A stretch of DNA of 64,000 bases, from positions 8,864,163 to 8,928,162 of the forward strand of contig JACSVZ010000011.1 in the NCBI GenBank assembly GCA_014706295.1. Direction: 5' to 3'. The translations under genes were made by a program, and so were the position numbers. Positions 24,871-35,681 of the stretch are shown here, in pieces (positions within the stretch are counted from its first letter, which is position 1; each line of letters starts with the position of its first letter). This DNA is from Lycocorax pyrrhopterus obiensis. Lineage: Eukaryota > Chordata > Aves > Passeriformes > Paradisaeidae. A model generated the notes under the pieces. That model searched no databases and was not told the origin of the DNA. It saw only the letters and a program-made list of their open reading frames with translations.

Positions 24871-25480
24871 ATTTTGCCAAATAGTCCTGATAAAGGCTGT
24901 TCTTGGGCCACACCTGGAGTCTACTTTCAGACAAGCTGAACTTTATTATGGTGCCTCAACAAAGATACCCAGTGCCATTTCAAATTCACTTGGGGATCCA
25001 TCAGCTTCCAAATTCCTGCTACAAAACAGCACAGTCTCATGGCCTGCACATATATGGATTTCTCAGACAACACAGGACATTTCAAGGGCTACAGACACCT
25101 ACAGTTGGCAACTGAATCAAACTTTCTGTGCCAATATCTTGTGTCACAGCAGTAAATTCCTGAATGTGCTGAATACAGCAGTACCAGTTTTAAGACAGGC
25201 CCAAGCCAATACAAATTAGCCAAACACTTTGAATCCTAATTATGTGCAAGAGCAGATATAAGAAATCTTATTCAAAATTCAGAAAAATCCAAACTGCACC
25301 TTCTGTTTACAACTCATTATCCTGTATGGCTTGCAGCATTCATTCCAAAGAAAAATAAACTTTGAGTGTTTTTCTAACTGCAAAAATCTCATTCAAAATT
25401 TCTACATAAATTGTTGAAGGAAAACCTAACCTTAAAAAAAGTTGCTCTGAACAACTGTGAGAAGTTTTTAATGATAGAAT
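24871..25480. other. Noncoding stretch, no feature recognised
   Basis: AT-rich DNA with a 70-codon chance frame. No repeat or RNA gene was recognised. Confidence 0.55.
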
Positions 25481-25519
25481 TGCACTCGAGATTTAGATCT
25501 GCACTCAAAAATTTGGATC
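25481..25519. repeat. Short tandem duplication, ~19-20 bp, two copies
   Basis: TGCACTCGAGATTTAGATC is followed directly by a copy with one extra base and a few changes (TGCACTCAAAAATTTGGATC). It borders the GC-rich pocket that starts near 25,560. Confidence 0.6.
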
Positions 25520-25559
25520 TCTTATGAGTAAAAGTGAGTAGATTACAGATTTGAACACT

Positions 25560-25960
25560 GGGAATGGTAGATACCCAAACAAATAGATGCCAACATATGG
25601 TTGAAGAGCAGCCTCTGTGCCAGGCAGATCAAGGTCCAGGAGCCAAGAGACAAAGCTCTTGCTGTCTCAGAAAGAGAAGCCTGGCTGCAGGGCTGAAACC
25701 TCCAGTTTCTGACCAGCACAGAAGGGATGGGACAAGGGGAATACCAAGCAGGGCTCAGAGCAGGACCTGGCAGGAGGCACGCATGGTTTCTGGGTGAAGG
25801 GAGCCAGGAAAGCGGCCTCCAAGAGCTTCCATCCACTCATCCCCCAGTCTGTGTGACACAGCTCATGCAGCAGCCTCTGGCACAGCAGTGGCAGGGTCAC
25901 TCTGTCACTGCACACTCAACTGTCGCAGCGTTGTGAAGAATAAAACTTTTGGCAAAAGAA
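25560..25960. other. GC-rich pocket ending in a polyadenylation-like signal
   Basis: About 400 bp clearly richer in G and C than its flanks. It ends near 25,939 with AATAAAA, after which the sequence reverts to AT-rich. Open frames of 69-97 codons lie on both strands without recognisable domains. It could be an exon of a noncoding transcript, a retroposed fragment or an old LTR. I found no target duplication, no TG...CA pair and no splice-flanked frame that would decide it. Confidence 0.3.
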
Positions 25961-26486
25961 GAAATTCTGCGTTCTATTAATCCCATGCAAATTAGTTTTC
26001 CATAATGTCTGGCAACGTTTTTTGAATGCCATAGTCTGTCAATAAAACATGAACACCACAGACATTCCTGTAACATAAGATCTTAGGCATCCACTAATTA
26101 ATATGTAAATATAAAGATACACCTATGGAAATATACTCAAGCTGTTACCAATACCACTTATGCAATATTAATGTTTTTGTTAAGGGCATTTATAACTGGG
26201 TACTACTACTCTCCTTCCCTTTTAGCGTACCCCATTCATACAGCTCTTTATGAATAAGTGGCTTACTCTAATGGCACTCCTTTTTTTGCCATTCCAGATC
26301 TTAATTTAGAAAAAAATACAGTGAAATCTTTATATTGAGATGTTGATAACCTAGATGGGTGTTTTAAGATTTACCCAACTCAGCCCACACTGAAAAAGGA
26401 ACCACATGCCAACTTTTGATCCATAGTCAGATTTTGGACTCCCAAAGCCTGGCTTTCCTCAGCTCATAGTTTTCTCACTAATGCAC
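25961..26486. other. Noncoding stretch, no feature recognised
   Basis: AT-rich DNA with no repeat consensus or frame of note. Confidence 0.55.
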
Positions 26487-26600
26487 AGAGCAAAGGATGA
26501 TGACTCAGGTATTTCTGATTCTGCCACTGGTCTGTTGGGTGAACTTGAGCAAGGTACTGCATCTGGATAGAATGGTAATGATACAAATAATCCATGTGAA
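26487..26600 (+). mobile_element. MIR SINE relic
   Basis: Plus-strand order matches MIR. ACTCAGGTATTTCTGATTC corresponds to the 'GGTTCGAATCC' block. CTGCCACTGGTCTGTTGGGT and GAACTTGAGCAAGGTACTGC correspond to 'CTGCCACTTACTAGCTGTGTGACC' and 'TTGGGCAAGTTACTT'. GAATGGTAATGATAC corresponds to 'AATGGGGATAATAA'. This is the clearest MIR copy in the window. Divergence is high. Confidence 0.65.
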
Positions 26601-29600
26601 ATATTCTCAAATCTTCCTGTGAAAAGAACAATAATACTACTGTGATCTGTAGTGTAAACTAGTGCATGTCATACAACAAGTTCACTGCTTCCAATTTCTT
26701 TACTGAAATAAAGTGGTTATCCAGTTTGTCTCCAACAACCTGCTGTAGGCATGTGAGGAAGGACAGGGAGAGACAGGAGGAGAGGAGAGACAATATGGAC
26801 TGATACGTCAGGGCAACTGAAGCCATCACTGGCTGTAAAAGCTTAGGGCCAGGCTTACTAGAGCTACTTTCAATAAACAGCAGCACCTCCACTGGCACTG
26901 TGCATTACAATCAAAATTTAAAAATAAATTCAGCTGCTTGCTCTTGAGAGCTGTCAAAACAAGAGCTACTGACATCCTGATCTTTAGCATGAACATGGAC
27001 CTGCAGTACCTAACCATCAGTGACACTGGAAACAAACACAGTTCTGCCTGGTAGATTGCTGCAGCTTATCTCTGCCACCTTCTCCTTTCACGTTCTAGGG
27101 GGTGGAAAGTGTACATAGTTATGCAAAATCATTCTGACATGTCTGAGTTCATTCTTGCCATGCCATTTGTTTAACACAGCACAAACAATAATCAGTCAAC
27201 AAAATGGAAAAAAAGAGAGATATGAGTCACCATGACTGTCTCAAAAATCTGTTCTCACAACCTTCCTGTGCTACCCTACACTGATTCTTAAGTACCTCTC
27301 AAATTCAAGTTGCAGAGGCTGGTCCTGGAGTCACGTGGCATTCCGAAAAAAACAACTCCAAGACTGGGGACAGAGGCAGGACTCTCTCATGACAATACAA
27401 TGTGTGGCTTCCTCAGCTTAGTCAGAACTCCAACCCTACAGAAACAACTGCAGAAAGTAGCTATTTCTGCTATTAGTAAACACATCAGACTTAAATGCCA
27501 ATCTAGCATTTCAAAAAGGGTTGCTACAGTGAGAGAGAGCAAAAGAACAAATTCAGGGTTTTTTGCTGGGGCTCTGGGATTCACTTCTATAATGGTCTGT
27601 CTGCTGATCTCTGAGCTACTCTGCCTCCCACTGTGTCTGATATCAGGAGTGCCAGAGTGGCTGAGAGATCAATGGAGCAGCTGAGGGAGCCAGCTGGCAG
27701 GGGAAAGGAGCAAAGGATTGTGAGGGATAAAGAAATAAAGAGGAAAAGAAAAAAAGATTTGTTGAATTAAACAGTAATGAGGAAGGGACAGAGGAACTCA
27801 CTAGCCCTTTTAGAAGGGCCATGCTAAGTCCTTCACAAAACCCAGGACCCTCTGGAGCATTCTAATCAGTTTAATGATGCAGATCCCCCTTCCACCCCCT
27901 GAATAAGCTGAGCAGGTTTTTTGTTTCTTTATCAAAGGATGACTTTTCTAACAATGATATCATTCACAATGCATACATTTCTAGAGTTGAGACAGCACTA
28001 TCTGCTGAGATGATCATGGTCATAAAACACTGCTCTACTACAGAGCAGTCTGACATGATCCTCAATTTGGGAAAGAATCTCAGATGTCTTAAAGAGAGGC
28101 GAAGTCTGCAAGGAAGAAGAACACATCTTAAAAGACCAGTGCTGTGTTTGGGGAAAAGTGGATAATCTTTCTTTCAGGCGTGTAAGAATATCTTCTCACC
28201 TGAAGCAGCACCAGCAAACTTGGAGATAAATATAGACTGCAAACAATTCCTGTGATTTCTCTTAATTATGTTAATCTTTTAGGCAATTTGAGACAAAAGT
28301 CTTTTTAGAATTTGCAGAGGGAAATGCCAACAAGGAAGAGACTGATAAAGGAATTGGGCTTTGTTTGACAGAGAGAAGAGAGGTATACGGTCATAATTAC
28401 GGAAGGCTGAGGAATATGGAAAATACAGGCTATGCAGAAAATGTTGATGTGTCAGAACATAATGATAGACGTTTCATATTTTAAATTCTGTATACTGAAT
28501 ATATGCCCATTGTGTCTGTTGAGTAGTTGATATACAAAACAAACATTCACATGCCCATGTTTACATCCTGCATTATTAATATAGATTTCTAGGAAGTATA
28601 AGCAATATGAAGGAACAACAAATGGAGGCCGAATTTAAATGAAGCAGTTGTAGATTTGGTATGAGATGTGAGGTGACAGGCATTCCTACCAATATGCATA
28701 ACATGGTTGAAAAACCATGGCAGGCTGCTTCAGGCTCTCTGCTGCTGAGCAGAGTAATATGGTTAGTATCCTTTGTATAAACACATACAGCAAAAAGAAA
28801 CACAAACCCCTAATTGCAAACAACACGAGAAGGGAGTGCCTATATTCATCTACCTTGTTTCACAGATTAGTAAAGGCAAAGAAAACATCCAGAAGCCTAC
28901 ATAATTCAAACTCAATATGCTCTTTTATTCCTTATAAATTATAAGCAAACCTTATTAAAATGGTCACAAATCTGTCTACATTTAATCCATTTCCAAGCTG
29001 CTCACAAATGCAGCAAATCTGACTTTCTTCTTGTTTGAGTTGCACTAATGTTCATCTCCAGTGCTCTTGCATCTCAAGACGTGTTTAATATTCTGGCAGA
29101 GTACAATCTCAGGTTGTCTCAGGATAGATGTTAGTGGAAATCCACATGGATAACACGAAAGCAAAAGGATTCAGACTAGATGCAAACAGAAAGATGAAGA
29201 TGAGTCATTCCCTTTGGCCACAGGTTTGCAACATTTATTTAGAACCAAAAAGGTATTTCACAGACCATATTCCTAGACAACACTTCTGATTTTCAATGCT
29301 TCCTCTCCAGGGGCTCATGAATGATCTGTGGGCCACAGTTTGACCTGTTTCACTGATTTATTTCACCCCTGTGCTTCAGGCCCATTCCTGTATGTGGTGT
29401 TGGCAGGACACCACAGAGAGGGTAAGACAAAAGCAAACCTTGCCCTGACTCCAGGCAAGGAAAGACAGTATCCACTCAATGGACAAGGGGTGGCAGGTCT
29501 AAAATGGCTGAAACAGACCTAGTTGATCTCCCTTCCAAGCTTACTGTGTTGAGTAATTCAGAATGTGGAGGATCCAGGTTAAGAGCAGCAAAGGCTAACT

Positions 29601-29675
29601 GGAGGAGAGCCTCCTTCCTTCAACAGAATTCCAAGCAACAGGAATTTAAGAACCATTGCCATGGTATTGCCACAT
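26601..29675. other. Noncoding stretch, no gene recognised
   Basis: It includes an unrecognised open frame of 124 codons (27,310-27,684, plus) in a slightly GC-richer part that also carries opposing frames, so it is not called. The rest is AT-rich without repeat consensus. Confidence 0.5.
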
Positions 29676-29707
29676 TGCAAGAGCATTTAAATGCAAGAGC
29701 ATTTAAA
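29676..29707. repeat. Perfect 16-bp tandem duplication
   Basis: TGCAAGAGCATTTAAA occurs twice in direct succession without a mismatch. It lies inside an unrecognised 126-codon frame (29,504-29,884). The exact match suggests a recent slippage event. Confidence 0.85.
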
Positions 29708-30078
29708 ACCACTCATAAAATACTTTCTAGGGGCCAATGTTATCTAGCCCGTGTGTCTTTTGATCTCTACATGAAATTCATAGAGGCCAACATACAAATC
29801 TCATTGCTCTTCCAACACCTTTTTGATAGCCTTTATGATACAGAACCCTGGAAGCTTTACTTCAAGGACTCACAAGCTATTTGAAAGGATATTGCTACAC
29901 ATGACATCTGGACTCTTATCTCTCTTTTATCACTCAGCTAATTTACCTAATACTACAGTGAAAGAATTTCTTTGTTGAAGAAAATACCACATGAATATCA
30001 TCCAGCTTTCTCCACCAGACGAGACAGACATTGAGAGGGATATTTTCTTCTGTCTGCCACCAGAATACCTTTAAATAG

Positions 30079-30125
30079 ACATCTGTGCCTCAGCTTCCCT
30101 ATCTGTGAAGAGTCAAGGAGTATTT
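30079..30125 (+). mobile_element. Short MIR-like SINE relic
   Basis: CATCTGTGCCTCAGCTTCCC followed by TATCTGTGAAG matches the most conserved part of MIR ('CTCTGTGCCTCAGTTTCC' then 'CATCTGTAAAA'). The flanks no longer match well, so only the core is annotated. Confidence 0.5.
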
Positions 30126-32500
30126 AGTTCTCAGAGTTTCTGTTTGACAACAGGAAATATGTAGCAGATTCAGCTCCGTTTCATTTTACATTTTTGGGTT
30201 CATTTGATCTCAAAGCTCAAAAATATGCAAAGCCACATGACATTTAATTTGGAATATAGTGCATAAAAAGAAGACTGTACAATACGGAATAGAAAAGTGA
30301 TGCCAAGCAATTGCTAGTAATGATGAAATAATATTGGTACACTACAGCTTTGTTCATCCAAAACCAGCAAAGAATGGCCACCATCTTGCAAAATGGTGCT
30401 ACAAGAAAAGTCAGTCTAATTTGCTAGGTCAAAGAAGTGGGTGAGTTCAAAGCTCCTGCCTCCCTTGGTACCTTAGGAAAGAGATTAGAATGAAGAAAAA
30501 ACTATAAAACAATGGCTGAAATATATGAGACCTCAGAACAGCACAAACTTCATTAATGAAAAAATCTGGATCTTCACTGTTCTCTTCTGGGAGAATTAAT
30601 CAGATGTTGCAGTTTCAGATTTATAGATTGCTGTGAAAATGGGTAATCTGAGGGGAAAGCCTCATAAAAACTTAACAGCAACACAGAGATAATCTGTGGG
30701 CTCACAGTGGCCATGTCAGGGCTAATTGAAATGTTTAAGAGCAGCACAGCTTCCAGGCTCCCTGTGATACATGCCGAAGACACGAATATAGACCATCTCT
30801 TTGTCTTGACTGGACATATTTTATCGCTCTGTATCATGAGACTGTCACCCCAGACTTCTAATTGCTCAAACCTTTAGACACAGGGCACCTAATAATTGCA
30901 GTACCATGGCCAGCCTAATAATAAAGATAATTTACAGTTCAAAAGCAAAGGGTAATTTGTAATATGAATGGCTTTTTGTGTCCCTAAGCTCATTTCAGGA
31001 CCTGAGGATCCATGCAGCAATAGCTGCAGCCTTTTGCCCGAGTGTGTGACTTACTGCACTAGTTTATTTTGCCATTTTGTTCCAGAGGAACACAGAAGCC
31101 AGTGGATTTGGGGGAAATCAATGGGATGTTCTGCACTAAACGTATTAAAAACTGTATCTTTATTCCTCCTGTACAAGGATATCTCCTGCACAAATGCAAC
31201 ACAATTTAACTTTGTATAACATTCATACCTGTAAGTGTTACTGAAGTGTACAATATCAAATAGAAGCTTAAAACTCATTCATAATTAGAAAAGTATCAAA
31301 GTCATGGTGATTGTTGCATTAATTTATGCAGAAAACAAGGAGCTGGTAAAAGCAAAACCAGATCTCTCTTAGAAGGAGAGGATCAAGGATTTTTGTCTTT
31401 ATCAACACCACTAAGAGACCGAAATGCCTGCTGAAACATTTTCTATTCATTCTCCCACATTCAGGTCCTTTCCATGCAGTGTCCCTGTGCTGCTCTGTCC
31501 CCTACAGTGGAGCAGACCCACCAAGACCCTCGAGCCAGTGTCCTGCTCTTCCTGTGGAAGAATTTTCTCTTTCACAGCACCAGGCTCCTATTACACAACC
31601 ACATATTTTCTTTGCCTTTTTATAGTTCTCTCAGTTTTAGAGTCAAAGCCCATGCCACAGCCTTAGACCGCTCCTGGCTTTGCGTTGCCACCCACATTGC
31701 AAGCGTTACCAGAACAAAGCCTCTATTACTGCAAAGCTTTAAGCCATGACAGTTTTACACAAAGTCACAGTGCACTCTGTGCAGGAGAAGTAGCTCTTCA
31801 CTCCTCGATGAGACCCAGGTACAAACAGTAGGATGCACGTGCTTTTCTCAAGGTCTGAACCTGAAACCAAAGGCACAGGAAGTCTGTCTCACCAACTATT
31901 TTAGACTCTTATAATTTTTTTGCCATTTGCTTGGCATGTCTGATTGCTCTGAATGTCTCAAATACACCCATTCATCTTGCAACAGTAAATGGGTCTTAAA
32001 AACCTTGTTGACAATCTTACCACCAAACCCATGTGCAATTTAAAAAATTGAAAAAAAAAGAAACAAAGGGGACAGCACAAGAACGAAACAAAATGCTAAC
32101 ATGGACCTTCAAAATGTGGTCACACTGACAGGATGGCACTGGAATCTGGGTTTGTTTTAAGCCTACATTGTTTAAAAGCAGCAGGGGACCAAAATGATGA
32201 TGGCATCATACTGGCTGAAGGGAAGAATCTGGATTGAACTCTCAAGCTAAATCTAATCTTAGATTTTTGTTACTGTATTCTTCATTAAGAAACTCCCACA
32301 GACATTGATGGGACTGCAGCATGAAGACATTCCTGTGAGCAGTGCATGAGGATCAAAATCTACTCTATGGGCACCACACATGGAAACACTATCCTCAATT
32401 TTTCTCACCAGACGTTGAACATCTTGAGAGCACAAGTAAAGGAAAGCAACATTCATAAAATCAAAACCACAAATAATCAAATATTTAGTTTTCTAATCAA
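30126..32500. other. Noncoding stretch, no gene recognised
   Basis: AT-rich DNA with frames up to 91 codons, none recognised. The part at 31,420-31,740 is pyrimidine-rich on the plus strand. No repeat consensus was seen. Confidence 0.55.
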
Positions 32501-32830
32501 GTCAAGTTGTGTGTAAGCCCTTAAACAGCATTTACAAGCATTTGATTTGTTTTCTCCATTGACTATATAAGAGTGCTCATGGGCTCACAAATCAGGGCTT
32601 GTTTGATTTGTTTTAACATGCTTGCCACGTCAGGTGGTTTTTCCATATTTCTTGCTGTTCCTTGAGAAACTTGTAAACCGGGTCAATTTATTGAAATGTC
32701 AGCTTTTATAAATACTCCTATCCAGCCCAGCCTCAAAGTTAACACATGCTATAATTACAGCGAAACCATTTATGGAAAGTAACTAAAAGTGGGATAACCC
32801 TTCTTACTCGCTTTGAGAAATATCCTACTT
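32501..32830. other. Possible conserved noncoding sequence
   Basis: A repeat-free, compositionally complex block. It holds a TATATAAG-type motif near 32,564 and a CACGTCAGGTGG segment with E-box- and CRE-like cores near 32,626-32,637. A TTTATGGAAAG motif follows near 32,769. The enhancer-like reading is by texture only. Confidence 0.2.
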
Positions 32831-32958
32831 CTTGAGTCAACATTTTTATTTCAGTTAATTTACTTTTGGAATTCACTCTGGAAAATGTATTAGCAGCTGC
32901 AGAACCTGTCCCAAATCTTACTGCTTTTCCAATTAAGTCTCAATCTTTAAAATGGGCA

Positions 32959-33004
32959 TTAAATATCTCTGGGACTGAACGTTAAATATCTCTGAGATTG
33001 AAAA
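32959..33004. repeat. 23-bp tandem duplication, two copies
   Basis: TTAAATATCTCTGGGACTGA plus three bases is followed directly by TTAAATATCTCTGAGATTGA plus three bases. Few differences separate the copies. Confidence 0.75.
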
Positions 33005-33131
33005 TTTTCTGTAACTTCTGCTTTGCCAAAATGAGGGTGGTCAGCTATAAGCTGAGAGACAGAAGTAAATACAGCCGCATTTTGTTAAATGAAAATGATA
33101 TAAAAATTAAAAAGAAAAAAGCAACTAAAGT

Positions 33132-33159
33132 GATAGCACCTCTAGAAAAAGGTGCTATC
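33132..33159. other. Perfect 9-bp inverted repeat (hairpin)
   Basis: GATAGCACC and GGTGCTATC are separated by a 10-base loop (TCTAGAAAAA). The stem is too short for a microRNA precursor. Its function is unknown. Confidence 0.7.
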
Positions 33160-33361
33160 TTCCTAGCATTAGAGGCAATTTTAAATTAATCTCATCATCA
33201 TTATTTGGTATTTTGCCAAAATGAAAAAATATTCAATATTCTTTTATTTTTGCAAGGATTGCATACTCTTGGAAAAATGACATCTGAAAATAAAATAGCA
33301 AGCAAAACATCGATGCAGAAATGCAATCCCAGACAGCAGTCACAAACAAGAAGCAGTATTA
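33160..33361. other. Noncoding stretch, no feature recognised
   Basis: AT-rich DNA leading into an A-rich run. Nothing was recognised. Confidence 0.55.
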
Positions 33362-33394
33362 AAGGGGGAAAATAAAATAAAAAAAAAAAAAAAA
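33362..33394. repeat. A-rich low-complexity run
   Basis: Mostly A with a few G and T, including an uninterrupted A-run of about 17. No retroposed sequence was recognised upstream of it, so it is not called a poly(A) tail. Confidence 0.75.
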
Positions 33395-33540
33395 GTGTAT
33401 ATATTAGCAAGTTTAAGCGACATCTGAGTCCTTTGTGCTCCAGCAGCACAGCTATCTGATAGGTGTAGTTTCAGTGTGGAACAGTTCGCCCAGCATAGGA
33501 AAGTACTGAACTCTGTGCCTGCTCTGGAACAGGAGATTTG

Positions 33541-33720
33541 TTTTACAGATACCCTGGTTTAGCTGAGACACGAATCACCCAGCGTTCCCTCTGGGTGAGC
33601 CCACAGCAGAAAACCACGCCCTGCCTGCCCCTCCGGCACCAGGACCGTGCATCAGTCACTGCCTCCCCACCCTTGCCTGCAAATTCAGGTGTTTGAAAGG
33701 ACACACTGGAAGTGATCTGC
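33541..33720. other. GC- and CpG-richer pocket
   Basis: Five CpG (33,571, 33,582, 33,617, 33,633 and 33,645) lie in an otherwise CpG-poor region. Frames of 62-106 codons overlap on both strands and are not recognised. This may be a regulatory element or an old mobile-element fragment. Confidence 0.3.
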
Positions 33721-34133
33721 TTGCACCAAGTTCCCAACTGCCTGTGGACAATGAGGTAGCTTGGGAATACACTAAACTTCCTTGTATTCGTATCATTGTT
33801 ACTGAGACTATCAGTACAAAATATATATGGAAAGTGCTGGGCAAACAGAGGGGTTTTAGTCAAAATCAGGGGCTTTCTGAGACATGACTGAATTTAAAGA
33901 CAAATCAAGCTACTAAACTAAATATTTTTTGCTTCTTGCCAGCAGGTCCCCACACATAACTGCATACAGAAACTGGTAATTGCCCCATATTTTGGCTCGT
34001 AATGGAAATCCAGATGATGCAAACCCTGTTCAATGACTGACATTTATTCTTTCTCTTTGTTTTGAAAATATGAATTTAATTTAAATCAAACAGGTTAAAT
34101 TGGAGCCTCTTATTTTGTAGCAGCACCAAAACA
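33721..34133. other. Noncoding stretch, no feature recognised
   Basis: AT-rich. It contains only short chance frames. Confidence 0.55.
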
Positions 34134-34242
34134 TAAAAAGAGAAAAAAAAACCAAAACAAAACCATAAAACCAACCAACAAAACTCTAAAAACACCATAA
34201 CAGAAAACCAAATCAACCTAAAAGGAGGGGGGGAAAAAGCCC
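34134..34242. repeat. A/C-rich low-complexity tract
   Basis: Runs of AAAACC, ACCAACC and CAAAAC type are followed by a G-run (AGGAGGGGGGG) at about 34,221-34,231. On the minus strand this is a T/G-rich tract like those at 3.6, 37.7 and 52.0 kb. Confidence 0.7.
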
Positions 34243-35609
34243 TATGTGCAAAATGCATGTTAGTCAGTATGTACAAGATAAATATTAATTTTTCAAATAC
34301 AGCAGTTGGAAGTCCTGGCCCAAACATTAGCAATATTTTCTACTGTACTAAACTAAACGTTTTTGCAAAAAATCTTGCTTTGCTTTTTCCCATTTGGAAC
34401 ATGAACATGCTGGACATGGGAACAAACAGCTGCAGAAGTGGAAGGATTGTGTCTGTTAAAGGAAAAAGCACAGGAATCCTCTGCACCATCCTGGGAAATA
34501 CATTCTATGTAGATAGATTGAGATAAGTGTGTACCTACTGCATCTACAGTGGAGTTGGAAAAGAGCCTTTGCCCACGCTCTGGGGAAGCATACACCAAAT
34601 GCTTTTGAAAATCTTGATACCTCAGAGTACATTATTATTTTGTTAAGAGGCCAGTGGAACCTGAGAATAAAATCCAAGGGATACTACAATTTAGCGAAGA
34701 TCCAGATCTTCACATTCATGCTGTAATTATTAGGATGTACTGCAGAAATTTTACCTGGTCAGCAATTCGTGTCACAAATGAGCGTAGAATATATTGCCTT
34801 TCAAAAATCACAATCCTTTTTAAATGCCCAGTCAGCCTAGAGGAGAACACATTTCTCCAACCAGAGATGTTCATCACCAAAATCTATGCAGTTTCCTTTC
34901 ATGAAAGAGCAGAGGTCTTTGTTTCTAAAGCACAGGTGCCCAACCTTGTGACAGCAGACACAAGATGACAAAAAGGACACCAAACAGGAGCACGAAGAAA
35001 TCTTGTGTGAAAAGGAGACTCATGAAATATGGAGCCTTCACTTGCTCAAGTTCAAATACTACATAAAATTTCTGTAGCGTAGGTTACTGTAGTGTGGTGC
35101 AGAAGTGCAAAAACTGAGTGCAAATTAGGAATGTTTGACACACCCCTAATGGCTGCTTTTGCTGAATATTGAGCCATTGAGAAAGTCGTGTTGCTGCAGA
35201 TCAACAGGTAGGCAGTGTGCAGAAGAGATATTCAAAGGTGTCTGACAAATGGTCCTACTGCTCTATCAAAATTTTACTTTCTTATATTTTACAACCAAAT
35301 TGTGAAATCCATGAAGTGAATTTGGAATTTATTTCAATATGAGGAAACTAAAGGAATAGTTGGAAATGTAGCATCAAATGACCCTTTTTGGATTAGTCTT
35401 ATATCTATTCCCACATCAGTTTGCTTCTATACTTTTCTGGCTTCTCAGTTTTAAGAGGATGATTGGCAAACTTCTGAGAGAGAAGCATGGTTCTTCGCAC
35501 CCAGGGAACAGCTGGAAAGACAGATGTCATCTACATTACCATTTTGTTGCTGGGGAAAAATAAAACAAGCTGGTAATACCAACTGAATAAAAAATTTTAA
35601 GTTAATTCC
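34243..35609. other. Noncoding stretch, no gene recognised
   Basis: Frames up to 104 codons (34,654-34,968) are not family-like. A segment near 34,929, CACAGGTGCCCAACCTTG, faintly resembles an hAT (Charlie) transposon end. No partner end was found, so it is not called. Confidence 0.5.
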
Positions 35610-35681
35610 AGCTGTGACCATGTGATCAGCATCTACTGCGTTTGCAGCTGTGACCATGTGATCAACATCTACTCTGTTTGG
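35610..35681. repeat. 36-bp tandem duplication with an E-box in each copy
   Basis: Two adjacent 36-bp units both begin AGCTGTGACCATGTGATCA; they differ at about four positions. Each holds CATGTGA, an E-box of the type bound by MITF/TFE or USF factors, 36 bp apart. The regulatory meaning is an inference. Confidence 0.8.

Noticed and set aside
33376..33394. Poly(A) tail of a processed pseudogene
   Set aside because: No transcript-like sequence or target duplication was recognised next to the A-run.
34926..34945. hAT (Charlie)-like terminal repeat CAGGTGCCCAACCT
   Set aside because: Only one end is seen, with no matching inverted end and no 8-bp duplication.
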